Source of the DNA: Allosalinactinospora lopnorensis
Lineage (GTDB): Bacteria > Actinomycetota > Actinomycetes > Streptosporangiales > Streptosporangiaceae
Assembly (NCBI RefSeq): GCF_000981225.1
Contig: NZ_LAJC01000059.1
Location: forward strand, 1 to 38,587
DNA length: 38,587 nt
Direction of reading: 5' to 3'
The position numbers and the translations under genes are program-made. Positions 25,382 to 34,019 of the stretch are shown here, piece after piece. The notes beneath the pieces were generated by a model. That model ran no database searches. It was not told the origin of the DNA and saw only the letters and a program-made list of their open reading frames with translations. Numbering within the stretch: the first letter of the stretch is position 1; every line of letters starts with the position of its first letter.

Positions 25382-26217
25382 TCTGCCACCGCCTCCGTTC
25401 CCAGGTAGGCCCCGATGACCGCGGGCTCGCTCCTGACCTCGTCGGGGGAGCCGTCGGCGATGACCCGGCCGAAGTCCAGGACGGTCACACGGTGCGAGAT
25501 GTCCATGACGACGTCCATGTCGTGCTCGATGAGCACCACGGTGACGCCGGCGAGCTCGTGCACGTCCAGCACGAACCGCGCCATGTCCTCCTTCTCCTCG
25601 GCGTTCATCCCGGCCATGGGCTCGTCCAGCAGCAGCAGGCCGGGCTGCATGCACAGCGCGCGGCCCAGCTCGGTGCGCTTCTGGACGCCGTAGGCGAGGG
25701 AGCCGACGGGCTTGTGCCGCACCTCCTGGATCCGCAGCAGGTCGATGACCTCCTCCACCAGCTCGCGGTGCGCGATCTCGGCCCGGCGGGCCGGCCCGAA
25801 CCAGAGCATCGCGGGCAGCAGCCGGTTCGACATGTGGATGTGCCGCCCGAGCATGAGGTTCTCCAGCACGGTGAGGTGCGAGAACAGCTCGATGTTCTGG
25901 AAGGAGCGGGCCACGCCGAGCCGGGCGATCCGGTGCGGGGGCGTTCCGGCGAGCTGGTGCGCCCCGCGGTCGGTGTGCAGCGTGATCCGGCCGCGCTGCG
26001 GCCGGTACAACCCGCTCACGCAGTTGAGCAGGCTGCTCTTCCCGGCGCCGTTCGGGCCGATCACGGCGTGGATGCGGCCCTGGGTCACGGTGAGGGAGAC
26101 GTCGTCGAGGGCCTGGACGCCGCCGAAGCCCAGGTGGACGCCTGAGCACTCCAGCACCGTCCGACCGGGCGCGAGCCGGCTGCCGTTGAGGTCGTGCCGG
26201 TAGGCGCGGGAGATCAC
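25378..26217 (-). CDS. livG: Liv-type ABC transporter ATPase LivG
   Basis: 279-aa ATPase: Walker A VIGPNGAGKSSLLN, RSFQNIELFSHLTVLENLML, signature SLAYGVQKRTELGRAL, Walker B LLLLDEPMAGMN, H-loop VVLIEHDMDVVM, all LivG-like. The start chosen is GTG 26217, with AAGGAG eight bases upstream; the open frame to 26274 runs into the promoter. First gene of the seven-gene operon. Confidence 0.93.
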   Translation of the reverse strand: MISRAYRHDLNGSRLAPGRTVLECSGVHLGFGGVQALDDVSLTVTQGRIHAVIGPNGAGKSSLLNCVSGLYRPQRGRITLHTDRGAHQLAGTPPHRIARLGVARSFQNIELFSHLTVLENLMLGRHIHMSNRLLPAMLWFGPARRAEIAHRELVEEVIDLLRIQEVRHKPVGSLAYGVQKRTELGRALCMQPGLLLLDEPMAGMNAEEKEDMARFVLDVHELAGVTVVLIEHDMDVVMDISHRVTVLDFGRVIADGSPDEVRSEPAVIGAYLGTEAVAE

Positions 26218-26260
26218 GTGGTGTCTCCTTCCTGCTGGTCCCCGTGTCCATGGCGAACGG

Positions 26261-26304
26261 AGTGTGACGCACACTACAATTCCACTATGTGTAACGCAAT
26301 AGTG
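26261..26304 (-). promoter_or_regulatory. livG operon promoter overlapped by IclR operator candidates
   Basis: On the minus strand: -35 TTGCGT (26299-26294), 17-bp spacer, -10 TAGTGT (26276-26271). Two inverted repeats cover these boxes: AGTGTG-ACG-CACACT (26261-26275) and CACTAT-N10-ATAGTG (26283-26304). Both contain GTGTRACGCA in the same direction (26262-26271 and 26289-26298), 27 bp apart. The divergent iclR begins 80 bp away. Confidence 0.6.
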
Positions 26305-26384
26305 CTGATCTGAAAATCAGGAAGCTCTGATACCCTCAGTCGTCCCTGTAGCTGGAATCGAGTTGTCAGAAAGGAGGCGGGTGC

Positions 26385-27140
26385 GTGGCCGAGTCCGACG
26401 TCCGGCCTGAGGCTCGCGGAACACTGGGAACCGTGCGCAACGCCGTACTCCTACTCGATCTGCTCAGCGAGGGTCCCGCCTACCAGCACCTCAACGACCT
26501 GGCCGAGCGCTCCGGGCTGTCGGTGGCCACCGTCCACCGGCTGCTGCGCTCGCTCGTCCTCGCCGACCTGGCCGAGCAGGACCCGCGCTCCGCGCGCTAC
26601 GGGCTGGGCCCGGGCGTCACCCGTCTCTCCGAGCGCTACCTGGGACGGCTTCCCGTGCTCGGCGCGCTGGCGCCCTACCTCGTGCGGCTCCGCGACGCCA
26701 CCGGGCACACCGTGCAGGTGGCACTGCTCGTGCGGGGAAACGCCGTCTACGTGGACCGGGTCGACGGCCAGGACGGCGGCATCTACCGCGACGCGCACCG
26801 CGTGCGACCCGCGCTGGCCACGGCGGCCGGGCGGGTGCTCGCCGCGAGCGCCGACACCCCCGCCTGGGACCAGGCGCTGGAGACGGCAGAGCGCGAGCAG
26901 CGCGAACTCGCCGAGAAGAAGCGCGACGCGTGGCGGCAGGCCCCCTACCTCTACGTCGCGGGGGAGGCGGCAGCGGAGGCCTCCGAGCTCGCGGTCGGCG
27001 TGTCCGACGGCCAGGGCCGCGCTGTGGCGGCGCTCGCCGTGGCGGTGGACCCCGACATCACCGAGGAGCGGGCCGGGACGCTGGCGCGGCAACTGATCCA
27101 GGCGGCGACGGCGGCCGGAAGGACGCTGAGCCATGACTGA
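26385..27140 (+). CDS. IclR-family regulator
   Basis: 251 aa. The winged helix is clear (YQHLNDLAERSGLSVATVHR), followed by an IclR effector domain with GHTVQVALLVRGNAVYVDRV and RPALATAAGRVLAA. In place of the usual LPAH..A.GKA block it reads VRPALATAAGRVLA. GTG 26385 has AAGGAGG seven bases upstream. It is divergent from the importer operon and overlaps the next gene by eight bases, so probably it governs both. The effector may be the imported acid or its CoA ester (inference). Confidence 0.92.
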   Translation: MAESDVRPEARGTLGTVRNAVLLLDLLSEGPAYQHLNDLAERSGLSVATVHRLLRSLVLADLAEQDPRSARYGLGPGVTRLSERYLGRLPVLGALAPYLVRLRDATGHTVQVALLVRGNAVYVDRVDGQDGGIYRDAHRVRPALATAAGRVLAASADTPAWDQALETAEREQRELAEKKRDAWRQAPYLYVAGEAAAEASELAVGVSDGQGRAVAALAVAVDPDITEERAGTLARQLIQAATAAGRTLSHD

Positions 27141-28931
27141 GCGCTGGGCCGCGCAATGGGCGCGGGTCGCCGGTGATCTGTCCTGGGACGAGCCGTGGCA
27201 CACGCTCCACACTCCCGACACTCCCTACGGGCGCTGGTTCGCCGGCGGCAGGATCAACCTGGCGGCGAACTGCGTGGGCCGGCACGCGGCCCGGCACGGC
27301 GCCAGGATCGCGGTGCAGTGGGAGGGGGAGCCCGGCGACCGCCGCGAGCTGACCTACCGGGAACTGCACGACGAGGTCCGGGCGTTCGCGAGCGTGCTAC
27401 GCGGGCTCGGTGTCGGCCCCGGAGACCGGGTGGCCCTGCACCTGGGCTGGCTGCCGGAGACGGTGGTGGCCATGCTCGGCTGCGCGCACGTCGGCGCCGT
27501 GCACACCGTCGTCCCCACGCCGCTGCCGGCCGAGGCCCTCGCCGAACGCCTTGCCGACTTCGGCCCGCGGCTGCTGGTCACCCAGGACGGCGCGTGGCGA
27601 CACGGCACGATCCTCCCCCTGAAGGCCCGCGCCGACGAGGCGCTGACCGCGGTGGGCGGCGTCGAGCAGACCGTGGTGGTGCGCCGTACCGGGGTCGACG
27701 TGGCCTGGTACGCGGGGGACCGCTGGTGGCACGAGCTCCGGGCCGCGATCCCCGAGGAACCGGCGCCCCCTGTGGCGCTGGAGGCCGAGCACCGGCTCCT
27801 GGCCACGCCTATGGCCACCCGGCGCGGCCGCCCGGTCTCAGCACTGCACGGCACGGCGAACATCCTCGCCGCCGCCGCGGCCGTCCACCGGTACGGGCTG
27901 TCCCCCGGTGGCGTGTTCTGGTGCGCGGGCGACATCGCGTGGCTCGGCATCCAGGTCCACGGGGTCTACGGCCCCCTGAGTTGGGGCGATACCGCGGTGA
28001 TGTTCGAGGGGACCCTGGACGTGCCCAGCCGCGACCGCGCCTGGGAGATCGTGGCGCGCTACGGCGTCGCCACGCTGGTCACCTCACCCTCGGTGGTCCG
28101 CCGCCTGCGCGGCTGGGCGCAGCGGCCGCCGGCACACGGCGCCGTGGCCTCGCTGCGGCGCATCGTGACGCTCGGCGAGGCGCTGGACTCCGAGCTCGCC
28201 GACTGGCTGCGGCACCGCATCGGCGCCGGCGGCATCGATGTGGCCGACGCCTGGGGGCAGATCGAACTCGGCGGTATCGTGAGCGTCGACCGGCCCGTCG
28301 CGCCCGCACTGCTGCCCGATCCGGCTTCGCCATCGTCGACGGCGGTGAGCCGGTGCCGCCCGGCGGGCGCGGGGAACTCGTTCTGCGCAACCCGTGGGCG
28401 GGAACCCTGCGCGCGCTGGAGGGCGCCGGCGCCGCCGACGCCGGGCGGCACTGGCAGCGCTACCCGGGCAGCTATGCCACCGGCGACATCGCCAGCCACA
28501 CCGCTGATGCCGGGACTCCCGGCGCCGGGGGGAGACTGGCCTTCCACGGCCGCATGGACGAGGTGGTCAGCGTCTCCGGCCAGCTCGTCTCGCTGACCGA
28601 GGTGCGCGACACACTGCTCTCCCACCCCTTCGTCGCCGAGGCCGACGTGTGCGAGCGGGCCGATCCCCGCCTCGGCCGGTCGCTGGCGGCGGCGGTCGTG
28701 CTGGGACCCGGCCTCACGGGCGATGCCGCGCTCGCCCGCGACCTGCTGGACGCGGTGCGCGAGGTGCTGGGCGGCCTGGCCCGGCCCCGCGCGCTGGGCT
28801 TCGTGGACCGCTTCGCGGCCGACCTCTCGCCGCGGGCGCGGCGAGAGGCCCTTGCGGTCCTGCTCGCCGGTGCCGGGGAGGAACCGCTTCATCTGACCTG
28901 GGAGCAGGTCATCGCCGCGGCGCGGCCGTGA
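27133..28931 (+). pseudogene. Acetyl-CoA-synthetase-like protein, motif-degenerate and frameshifted as read
   Basis: 599 aa once one base is restored near 28323 (CCGGCTTC for CCGGGCTTC), joining LLPDP to GFAIVDGGEPVPPGGRGE. It follows Acs along its length: YGRWFAGGRINLAANCVGRH, FWCAGDIAWLGIQVHGVYGP, DAWGQIELGG for DTWWQTETGG, and GRMDEVVSVSGQLVS. Yet the ATP loop (TSGSTGKPKG in Acs) reads TPMATRRGRPVS, and the terminal catalytic Lys region reads ADLSPRARREAL. Adenylation activity is therefore doubtful even without the frameshift. It overlaps iclR by eight bases. Confidence 0.8.
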
Positions 28932-28948
28932 TCCGGGCGCCCGAGCGC

Positions 28949-28963
28949 GGTGCCGGTGGCACC
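28949..28963. terminator. Small hairpin between convergent genes
   Basis: GGTGCC-GGT-GGCACC, 6-bp perfect stem, 18 bp past the stop of the ACS-like gene and 75 bp from the stop of the convergent methyltransferase. No T-run; a weak bidirectional terminator at best. Confidence 0.3.
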
Positions 28964-29037
28964 AGGACCCGCGGGAGCGGACCCGCTGGAAGGGGCGCCT
29001 AAGCGGTCGGCGGCTTGTCTCCGTCCGCCGGCCGGCG

Positions 29038-29871
29038 TCACGGTTTGCGGCCGATTCCTCCGACCATCAGCCGCTGGCCGACCGTCAGCGGGTAGGCGGG
29101 CTCCTCATCGGGACGCCACTCGGGCAGGTACACCACGCCGGGCTCGACGAGCTCCAGGCCCTCGAAGTACCTCTCGATCTCCTCCCGGGTCCGGAAGCGG
29201 CCCGTCTTGAGGAACTCCAGGAACGTCTCTTCGAGCGCCGCGGCGTCGGGGCTGGACCTGCAGAAGTGGGTCACGAGGAGGTGGCTTCCCGAGGGGCAGG
29301 CGTCCAGGTAGGCCTGCACGATGCCCTGCGGGTCCTCGTCGTCGTGCAGGTGGTGGAGCATCCCGACCAGGAGGATGCCCACCGGTCGGGTGAAGTCGAT
29401 CAGCCGCTGCACGTCCGGATGGCCGAGGACGCCGGACGGGTCGCGCAGGTCGGCGGTGACGACCGAGGTGTACTCGTTCTCATCGAGGAGCGCGCGCCCG
29501 TGCGCGAGGACGATCGGGTCGTTGTCGACGTAGACCACCTGCGCGGTCGGGTTGTGGCGCTGGGCCACCTGGTGGGTGTTCTCGACCGTTGGCAGACCGG
29601 AGCCGAGGTCGATGAACTGCCGGAGTCCCATCTCGCCGGCGAGATAGCTCACCCCCCGGCCCAGGATCGCCCGGTTGTCCCACGCGAGGTCGCCGATCTC
29701 CGGCATGACCTGGAAGAGTTCCCGGGCGACGGCGCGGTCGGCCTCGAAATTGTCCTTGCCGCCGAGAACAGCGTCGTAGGCCCGGGCGATACTCGGCACG
29801 CCGAAATCGATGTTCGGCGGAAACGACTCCCCGTTTGTGGAGCTCAGCCCCTTGCCCATGTCCGGCGCCAC
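29038..29871 (-). CDS. SAM-dependent methyltransferase, DUF574 family
   Basis: 277 aa, family common and multicopy in actinomycetes (Methyltransf_19). It starts NIDFGVPSIARAYDAVLGGK, has DNFEADRAVARELFQVMP, and the SAM-binding motif QFIDLGSGLPTVENTHQVA. The adenosine-binding acidic residue is in VVYVDNDPIV and the DxR in VTADLRDP. Start GTG 29871 with GGAGG four bases upstream; ATG 29859 is an alternative. The substrate is unknown; these genes often lie by XRE/DUF397 pairs or scattered alone, as here. Confidence 0.9.
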   Translation of the reverse strand: MAPDMGKGLSSTNGESFPPNIDFGVPSIARAYDAVLGGKDNFEADRAVARELFQVMPEIGDLAWDNRAILGRGVSYLAGEMGLRQFIDLGSGLPTVENTHQVAQRHNPTAQVVYVDNDPIVLAHGRALLDENEYTSVVTADLRDPSGVLGHPDVQRLIDFTRPVGILLVGMLHHLHDDEDPQGIVQAYLDACPSGSHLLVTHFCRSSPDAAALEETFLEFLKTGRFRTREEIERYFEGLELVEPGVVYLPEWRPDEEPAYPLTVGQRLMVGGIGRKP

Positions 29872-30233
29872 CGATCCTCCAAGTCTCGCACCTCGGACCG
29901 CGTGTTGAACTCGGGAGTAAGGCTACCGTTTCCGGTGATCATGCCGGCCCACTGCCTGACGCGGGAAACCCGGGGCCGTCGATGCGCAATTCTGCTGCAC
30001 AGGCGCGAAAGTGCAGGTAAAAGGCTTGCATCTGGAAGACGGAGAATCGCGGAGAGGGCGTGCGCGAGCCGCCGGAGAGACACCGGTGCGGATAACGCAA
30101 ACGCAACGATCACGACCTGAAGGTGATCCGGTGGCGGATCATCGACGTCTGCCTGCGTCATTCGCACGTCCGGGCGGTCGCGGCCGCCAATGAGCGGGTT
30201 GACGCGCCCTCAGCGCGGCAATAACGTCCTGCC
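29872..30233. other. 362-bp intergenic region with an inverted repeat
   Basis: Divergent region between the methyltransferase and the epoxide-hydrolase-like gene. The only clear structure is TGATCCG-GTGG-CGGATCA (30124-30141), a 7-bp perfect inverted repeat about 95 bp upstream of the latter. No gene is convincing here, and no -35/-10 pair stands out. Confidence 0.4.
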
Positions 30234-30665
30234 ATGCTTTCCCCCAGTGAGTCCTCCAATGCGAATGAAACCCTGGTCGTGCAGTTCTTCACCGATATGG
30301 GAGAAACGTATGACCAGATGAAGGCCGCGTTCGACCGCTATCTCGCCGACGACTGCGTCTGGGCGAACCAAGGACTGCCGGAGGTACGCGGCAAGGCGGA
30401 GATCTTCGGTTTCCTGCAGGCGTTCGTCGAGCAAACGGGACTCGAGTGCGTGCACGGGGAAGTTCTGAATATCGCGAGCGCTGGCCAGGTCGTTCTCACC
30501 GAACGCCACGAGCGCTGGACCGGCGAGGACGGGAAGGTCCTGGTCGAGTCGCTTCCCGTCATGGGCACCTTCGAAATCGAGAATGGCATGATCCGGGCCT
30601 GGCGCGACTATTTCGATCCGACGAAGTTCGCCCACCTCGCTCCTGCCGCGGACACCGACCAGTGA
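30234..30665 (+). CDS. Limonene-1,2-epoxide-hydrolase-like NTF2-fold protein
   Basis: 143 aa. Conserved features of the LEH/SnoaL-like fold are VVQFFTDMGETYDQMKAAFD, the Asn in DCVWANQGLPEV, VLTERHERW and the terminal IRAWRDYFDPTKF. Compared with the Rhodococcus enzyme the central Arg-x-Asp appears as Arg-x-Glu (RHE) and the tyrosine near Asn as Trp, so hydrolase activity is uncertain. The ATG at 30234 has no clear ribosome-binding site. Its stop overlaps a GTG of the SDR gene, suggesting a two-gene unit. Confidence 0.8.
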   Translation: MLSPSESSNANETLVVQFFTDMGETYDQMKAAFDRYLADDCVWANQGLPEVRGKAEIFGFLQAFVEQTGLECVHGEVLNIASAGQVVLTERHERWTGEDGKVLVESLPVMGTFEIENGMIRAWRDYFDPTKFAHLAPAADTDQ

Positions 30666-30703
30666 CAGATCCGGCACCGACACCTGCGACCAGGGACACA
30701 AGG

Positions 30704-31465
30704 ATGCGTTTCGACGGCAAGACCGCGATCGTGACCGGGGGGAGCGAAGGAATCGGCTTCGCCGTCGCCGAGGGACTCGCATCGGGCGGCGCACGCGTCG
30801 TTCTGGTGGCCCGGCGCGAGGGCGCGGCGGCGGAGGCCGCCGAGAAGCTCGGACCGCACGCGTCCTATGTCGCCGGCGACGTCGCGCACGAGGAGACCGC
30901 GGAACGGGCGGTCGCCCACGCGGTGGAGCAGCACGGAGGACTCGACCTGCTGGTGTGCAACGCCGGAACGCTGATCCCGGGTGCCGTCACCGAGCAGCCG
31001 ATGGAACAGGTCGACCGCACGATCGCGGTCAACCTGCGCGGGACGATCGCGTTCATGCGGCAGGCCGCTCCGGCGATGGGGCGTCGGGAGGGCGCGGCCG
31101 CGGTCCTCGTCTCCTCGGCGACCGGCCGGCAGCCCATGGCGGGGATGGGGGCATATGGCGCGACCAAGGCGGCGCTGAACTACCTGGTTCCCACCTGGGC
31201 CATCGAGCTCGCGCCCATGCGGATCCGGGTCAACGCCGTCTGCCCCGGAGGTACCTACACGCCGGCGCTCCGTGCGGCCACCGCCGCCGTCCCGGAGCTC
31301 GAAGAGGCGACCATCGCGACGAACCTCGTCAAACGCATCGCCGCGCCCGAGGAGATCGCGGGCCCCGTCCTGACGCTGCTGGACGACACGGTCAGCGGCT
31401 ACGTCACGGGGGCGATCTGGGACGTCGACGGCGGCTACCAGCGGGACCGCGGTGGCGGTTCCTGA
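30704..31465 (+). CDS. Short-chain dehydrogenase/reductase
   Basis: 253-aa NAD(P)-dependent oxidoreductase. It has TGGSEGIGFAVAEGLA for cofactor binding, VCNAGTLIP, catalytic Ser in VLVSSATGRQ and the YGATK motif, then VNAVCPGGTYTPAL. ATG 30704 follows AGGGA by seven bases; an alternative GTG at 30662 overlapping the upstream stop would add 14 residues. An Arg in VLVARREG suggests NADP preference. Its 3' end overlaps the convergent glxA-type gene by 31 bp. Substrate unknown; with the LEH-like partner an alcohol/ketone after epoxide opening is a guess. Confidence 0.9.
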   Translation: MRFDGKTAIVTGGSEGIGFAVAEGLASGGARVVLVARREGAAAEAAEKLGPHASYVAGDVAHEETAERAVAHAVEQHGGLDLLVCNAGTLIPGAVTEQPMEQVDRTIAVNLRGTIAFMRQAAPAMGRREGAAAVLVSSATGRQPMAGMGAYGATKAALNYLVPTWAIELAPMRIRVNAVCPGGTYTPALRAATAAVPELEEATIATNLVKRIAAPEEIAGPVLTLLDDTVSGYVTGAIWDVDGGYQRDRGGGS

Positions 31466-32481
31466 AGTGCGCCCCGCCGGTCCCGGGCCGCACCGTCCGG
31501 GCCCCGGAACGTGGTGCGGTAGGCGCTGGGGGAGACACCGATCGCCGTCTGCAGATGGTGCCGCAGGGAGGTGGCCGTACCGAATCCGGCGTCGGCCGCG
31601 ACCCGGTCGATGGGGAGGTCCGTCTCCTCGAGCAGTTGCCGGGCGCGCTCGACGCGCCGCTGCGTGAGCCACTGCACCGGAGTGAGCCCGACCTCCTCCC
31701 GGAAGCGGCGGGTGAACGTCCGGACGCTCATGGACTCCTGAGCGGCCAGCTCGCGCAGTGTGAGCGGCCGGTCGAGACGCTTCAGCGCCCAGGCGCGGGC
31801 CACGCCGGTCGAGGAGCGCCGGGCCGGCTCGGGGACGGGGCGCGGGATGAACTGGGCCTGCCCGCCTTCGCGGTGCGGTGGGACGACCGTGGAGCGGGCG
31901 GCGTCGTTGGCGACGGCCGCTCCGTGGTCGCACCGGATCATGTGCAGGCACAGGTCGATCCCGGCAGCCTCCCCGGCCGAGGTGAGAACGCCGCCTTCGT
32001 CGGTGTAGAGGACGTCCGGGTCGAGGTCGACGGCGGGGAACAGGCGGCGGAAGCGCTCCGTCGACTTCCAATGTGTCGTCGCCCGCCTGCCGTCCAGCAA
32101 CCCGGCGGCCGCCAGCACGAAGGCGCCGGTACAGACCGAGGCGATCCGGGTGCCGGGGCGGATGCGGGCGAAGGCGCCGACGAGCGCGGGCCCGAGCCGG
32201 CCCGCGATCTCGGGCTCGCCCTCCTCGTGGGTGGCCGGGACGACTACGGTGTCGGCCTCGGCCAGCGCTTCGGGGCCGTGGAGGACACGGATGGGAAAGT
32301 CGGCGTTCGTCAGTACCGGACCTGGGGTGAGTGCGCAGGTCACGACCTCGTACAGGGGAGTGCCGCCGCTGCCGGCCGCGGCGCCGAACAGCTGGTGCAC
32401 CAGCCCCAGCTCCAGCGGCAGCACCCCGCTGCGGACGAGGACGGCGACCCGGTGCCGGTCGGCGGCTCGAAACGCGGTCAT
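31435..32481 (-). CDS. GlxA-type AraC-family regulator (DJ-1/PfpI plus HTH)
   Basis: 348 aa. Residues 1-190 form a DJ-1/PfpI-like domain with the nucleophile-elbow ASVCTGAFVLAAAGLLDGRR; residues 230-330 hold two AraC helix-turn-helices (LRELAAQESMSVRTFTRRF and DRVAADAGFGTATSLRHHL). ATG 32481 has AAAGGA at eight bases and is preferred over TTG 32487. It is divergent from the quinone reductase (72 bp) and overlaps the SDR 3' end. Probably it regulates the quinone reductase and perhaps the SDR unit in response to an electrophile or metabolite. Confidence 0.92.
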   Translation of the reverse strand: MTAFRAADRHRVAVLVRSGVLPLELGLVHQLFGAAAGSGGTPLYEVVTCALTPGPVLTNADFPIRVLHGPEALAEADTVVVPATHEEGEPEIAGRLGPALVGAFARIRPGTRIASVCTGAFVLAAAGLLDGRRATTHWKSTERFRRLFPAVDLDPDVLYTDEGGVLTSAGEAAGIDLCLHMIRCDHGAAVANDAARSTVVPPHREGGQAQFIPRPVPEPARRSSTGVARAWALKRLDRPLTLRELAAQESMSVRTFTRRFREEVGLTPVQWLTQRRVERARQLLEETDLPIDRVAADAGFGTATSLRHHLQTAIGVSPSAYRTTFRGPDGAARDRRGALQEPPPRSRW

Positions 32482-32552
32482 GGCCAAATCCTTTCACATC
32501 ACGGCCATCTGGCCCCTCGCGGTGTGTGCGCCGCTCACGCAGCATCGTGTGC

Positions 32553-33386
32553 ATGAAGATCCTCTGGGTATTCGCCCACCCCGAACGGCACTCCCTGAAC
32601 GGCTCCCTCATGGACGAAGGGCTGCGCGCACTGGAACGACTGGGCCACGAGAACCGGGTGTCCGACCTCTACGCCATGGGCTGGAAGCCGGTGGTGGACG
32701 CGGACGACTTCGGCGGGACCGCTCCCGAAGACGCCGACCGCCTGGTCGTCGGCGCGGAACAGGAACGCGCCTACCTGGAGGGGCGGCTGGGCGAGGACGT
32801 GCTCGCCGAACAGGAGAAGATCAGATGGGCCGACGCGCTGGTCCTCCACTTCCCCATGTGGTGGTTCGGGCCGCCCGCCATCCTCAAGGGCTGGTTCGAC
32901 CGCGTCCTCGTCCAGGGCTTCGCCTTCGGGATCAAGGATGCGCGGGGCCGGACCCGCAGGTACGGGGACGGCGGCCTGGTCGGCAAGCGCGCGCTGGTCG
33001 TCACGTCGGTCGGCGCGCGCGAATCCGGCTTCGGGCCGCGGGGCGTCCACGGGCACGTGGACGAGGTGCTCTTCCCGCTGCTGCACGGCACGCTCTGGTA
33101 CACCGGCGTCGCCGCGCTGCCGCCGTTCGTCGTCTACGGCGCGGACCGCGCTACCGAAGCCGACTTCACGACCTACGCCGGCGCGCTGCGCGCCCGGCTC
33201 GGCGCGCTCCCCTCGGCCGCCCCCATCGCCTACCGGCACGAGAACAGCGGCGACTACGACGACGCACTCGTCCTCCGGCCGCACCTCGCCGCGGGCCGTA
33301 CAGGGCTCGGGGTGCACAGCACCGCGGGTGACCACGTGGCCATGCACGAACAGGACGGGGAGGCCAAAACCCAATCCTTGTTGTAA
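32553..33386 (+). CDS. NAD(P)H-quinone oxidoreductase, flavodoxin-2 (NQO/KefF-like)
   Basis: 277-aa FAD/FMN-dependent two-electron quinone reductase. It starts MKILWVFAHPERHSLNGSL, followed by ADALVLHFPMWWFGPPAIL and KGWFDRVLVQGFAFG, the Flavodoxin_2 core, and ends with a longer tail (AIQ-less, ending DGEAKTQSLL). ATG 32553 lacks a clear ribosome-binding site. It lies across a 72-bp divergent promoter from the GlxA-type regulator. Likely role: detoxification of quinones. Confidence 0.92.
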   Translation: MKILWVFAHPERHSLNGSLMDEGLRALERLGHENRVSDLYAMGWKPVVDADDFGGTAPEDADRLVVGAEQERAYLEGRLGEDVLAEQEKIRWADALVLHFPMWWFGPPAILKGWFDRVLVQGFAFGIKDARGRTRRYGDGGLVGKRALVVTSVGARESGFGPRGVHGHVDEVLFPLLHGTLWYTGVAALPPFVVYGADRATEADFTTYAGALRARLGALPSAAPIAYRHENSGDYDDALVLRPHLAAGRTGLGVHSTAGDHVAMHEQDGEAKTQSLL

Positions 33387-33466
33387 TCACAAAATCACTT
33401 TCAGTGTTACTCCGGTGGGGCCTCGGGGAACCGACGCGGTAAGGCGGGCGAGCACGGGGAGGGGCA

Positions 33467-33844
33467 GTGACAGTGACCGCTGACCTCATCGAGGCGGTCG
33501 GGACCGCGATCGATGTCATCGGGGTCGCCGTCATCGTCGTCGGCGCGGTCAGCGTGAGCGCGGTGTTCCTCTACCGGTTGCTGCGCGGCCACCCTGTGGC
33601 CGAGGTCTACCGGACCTACCGGCAGGGGCTGGGGCGGGCGATCCTGCTCGGCCTGGAATTCCTCGTCGCCGGAGACATCATCCGCACGGTCGCCGTCTCG
33701 CCGACCTTCCAGAGCGTCGGAGTGCTCGCCGGAATAGTCCTGATCAGGACGTTCCTCAGCTTCTCCCTGGAGGCCGAGCTGGAGAACCGCTGGCCCTGGC
33801 AGCCCCGCGGGGCGGCCCCCTCCGCGCAGAGCGGCCAACGCTGA
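33467..33844 (+). CDS. DUF1622 membrane protein
   Basis: 125 aa, three hydrophobic segments (VIGVAVIVVGAVSVSAVFLY; ILLGLEFLVAGDIIRTV; VGVLAGIVLIRTFLSFSLEA), with the family-typical LGLEFLVAGDIIRT and IRTFLSFSLE blocks. GTG 33467 is preceded by GGGGAGGGGCA. Function unknown. It stands alone. Confidence 0.88.
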   Translation: MTVTADLIEAVGTAIDVIGVAVIVVGAVSVSAVFLYRLLRGHPVAEVYRTYRQGLGRAILLGLEFLVAGDIIRTVAVSPTFQSVGVLAGIVLIRTFLSFSLEAELENRWPWQPRGAAPSAQSGQR

Positions 33845-34019
33845 ACGCGCCGGCGGCGCGGAGCGAACGCGCGGGATCCTCTGCGTCCCGGGCTCTGCTG
33901 GGAGACAGTTTCAAGTAGCGGCCCGGAGAGGTAGCCCCGCCGAGTAGTGGGAACGGGTACTCCCGAGACATCCCGGGCGACAGCCTCTGACCCTGCCAGC
34001 ACCTGAACAGGGAAGAGCG

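Noticed and set aside
25382-26272. Fusion of the FadD-type ligase to a long N-terminal extension
   Set aside because: The extension is the antisense-free alternate frame of livG and is Arg/Pro/Ala-rich. The GTG at 25381 overlapping the livG stop is the natural start.
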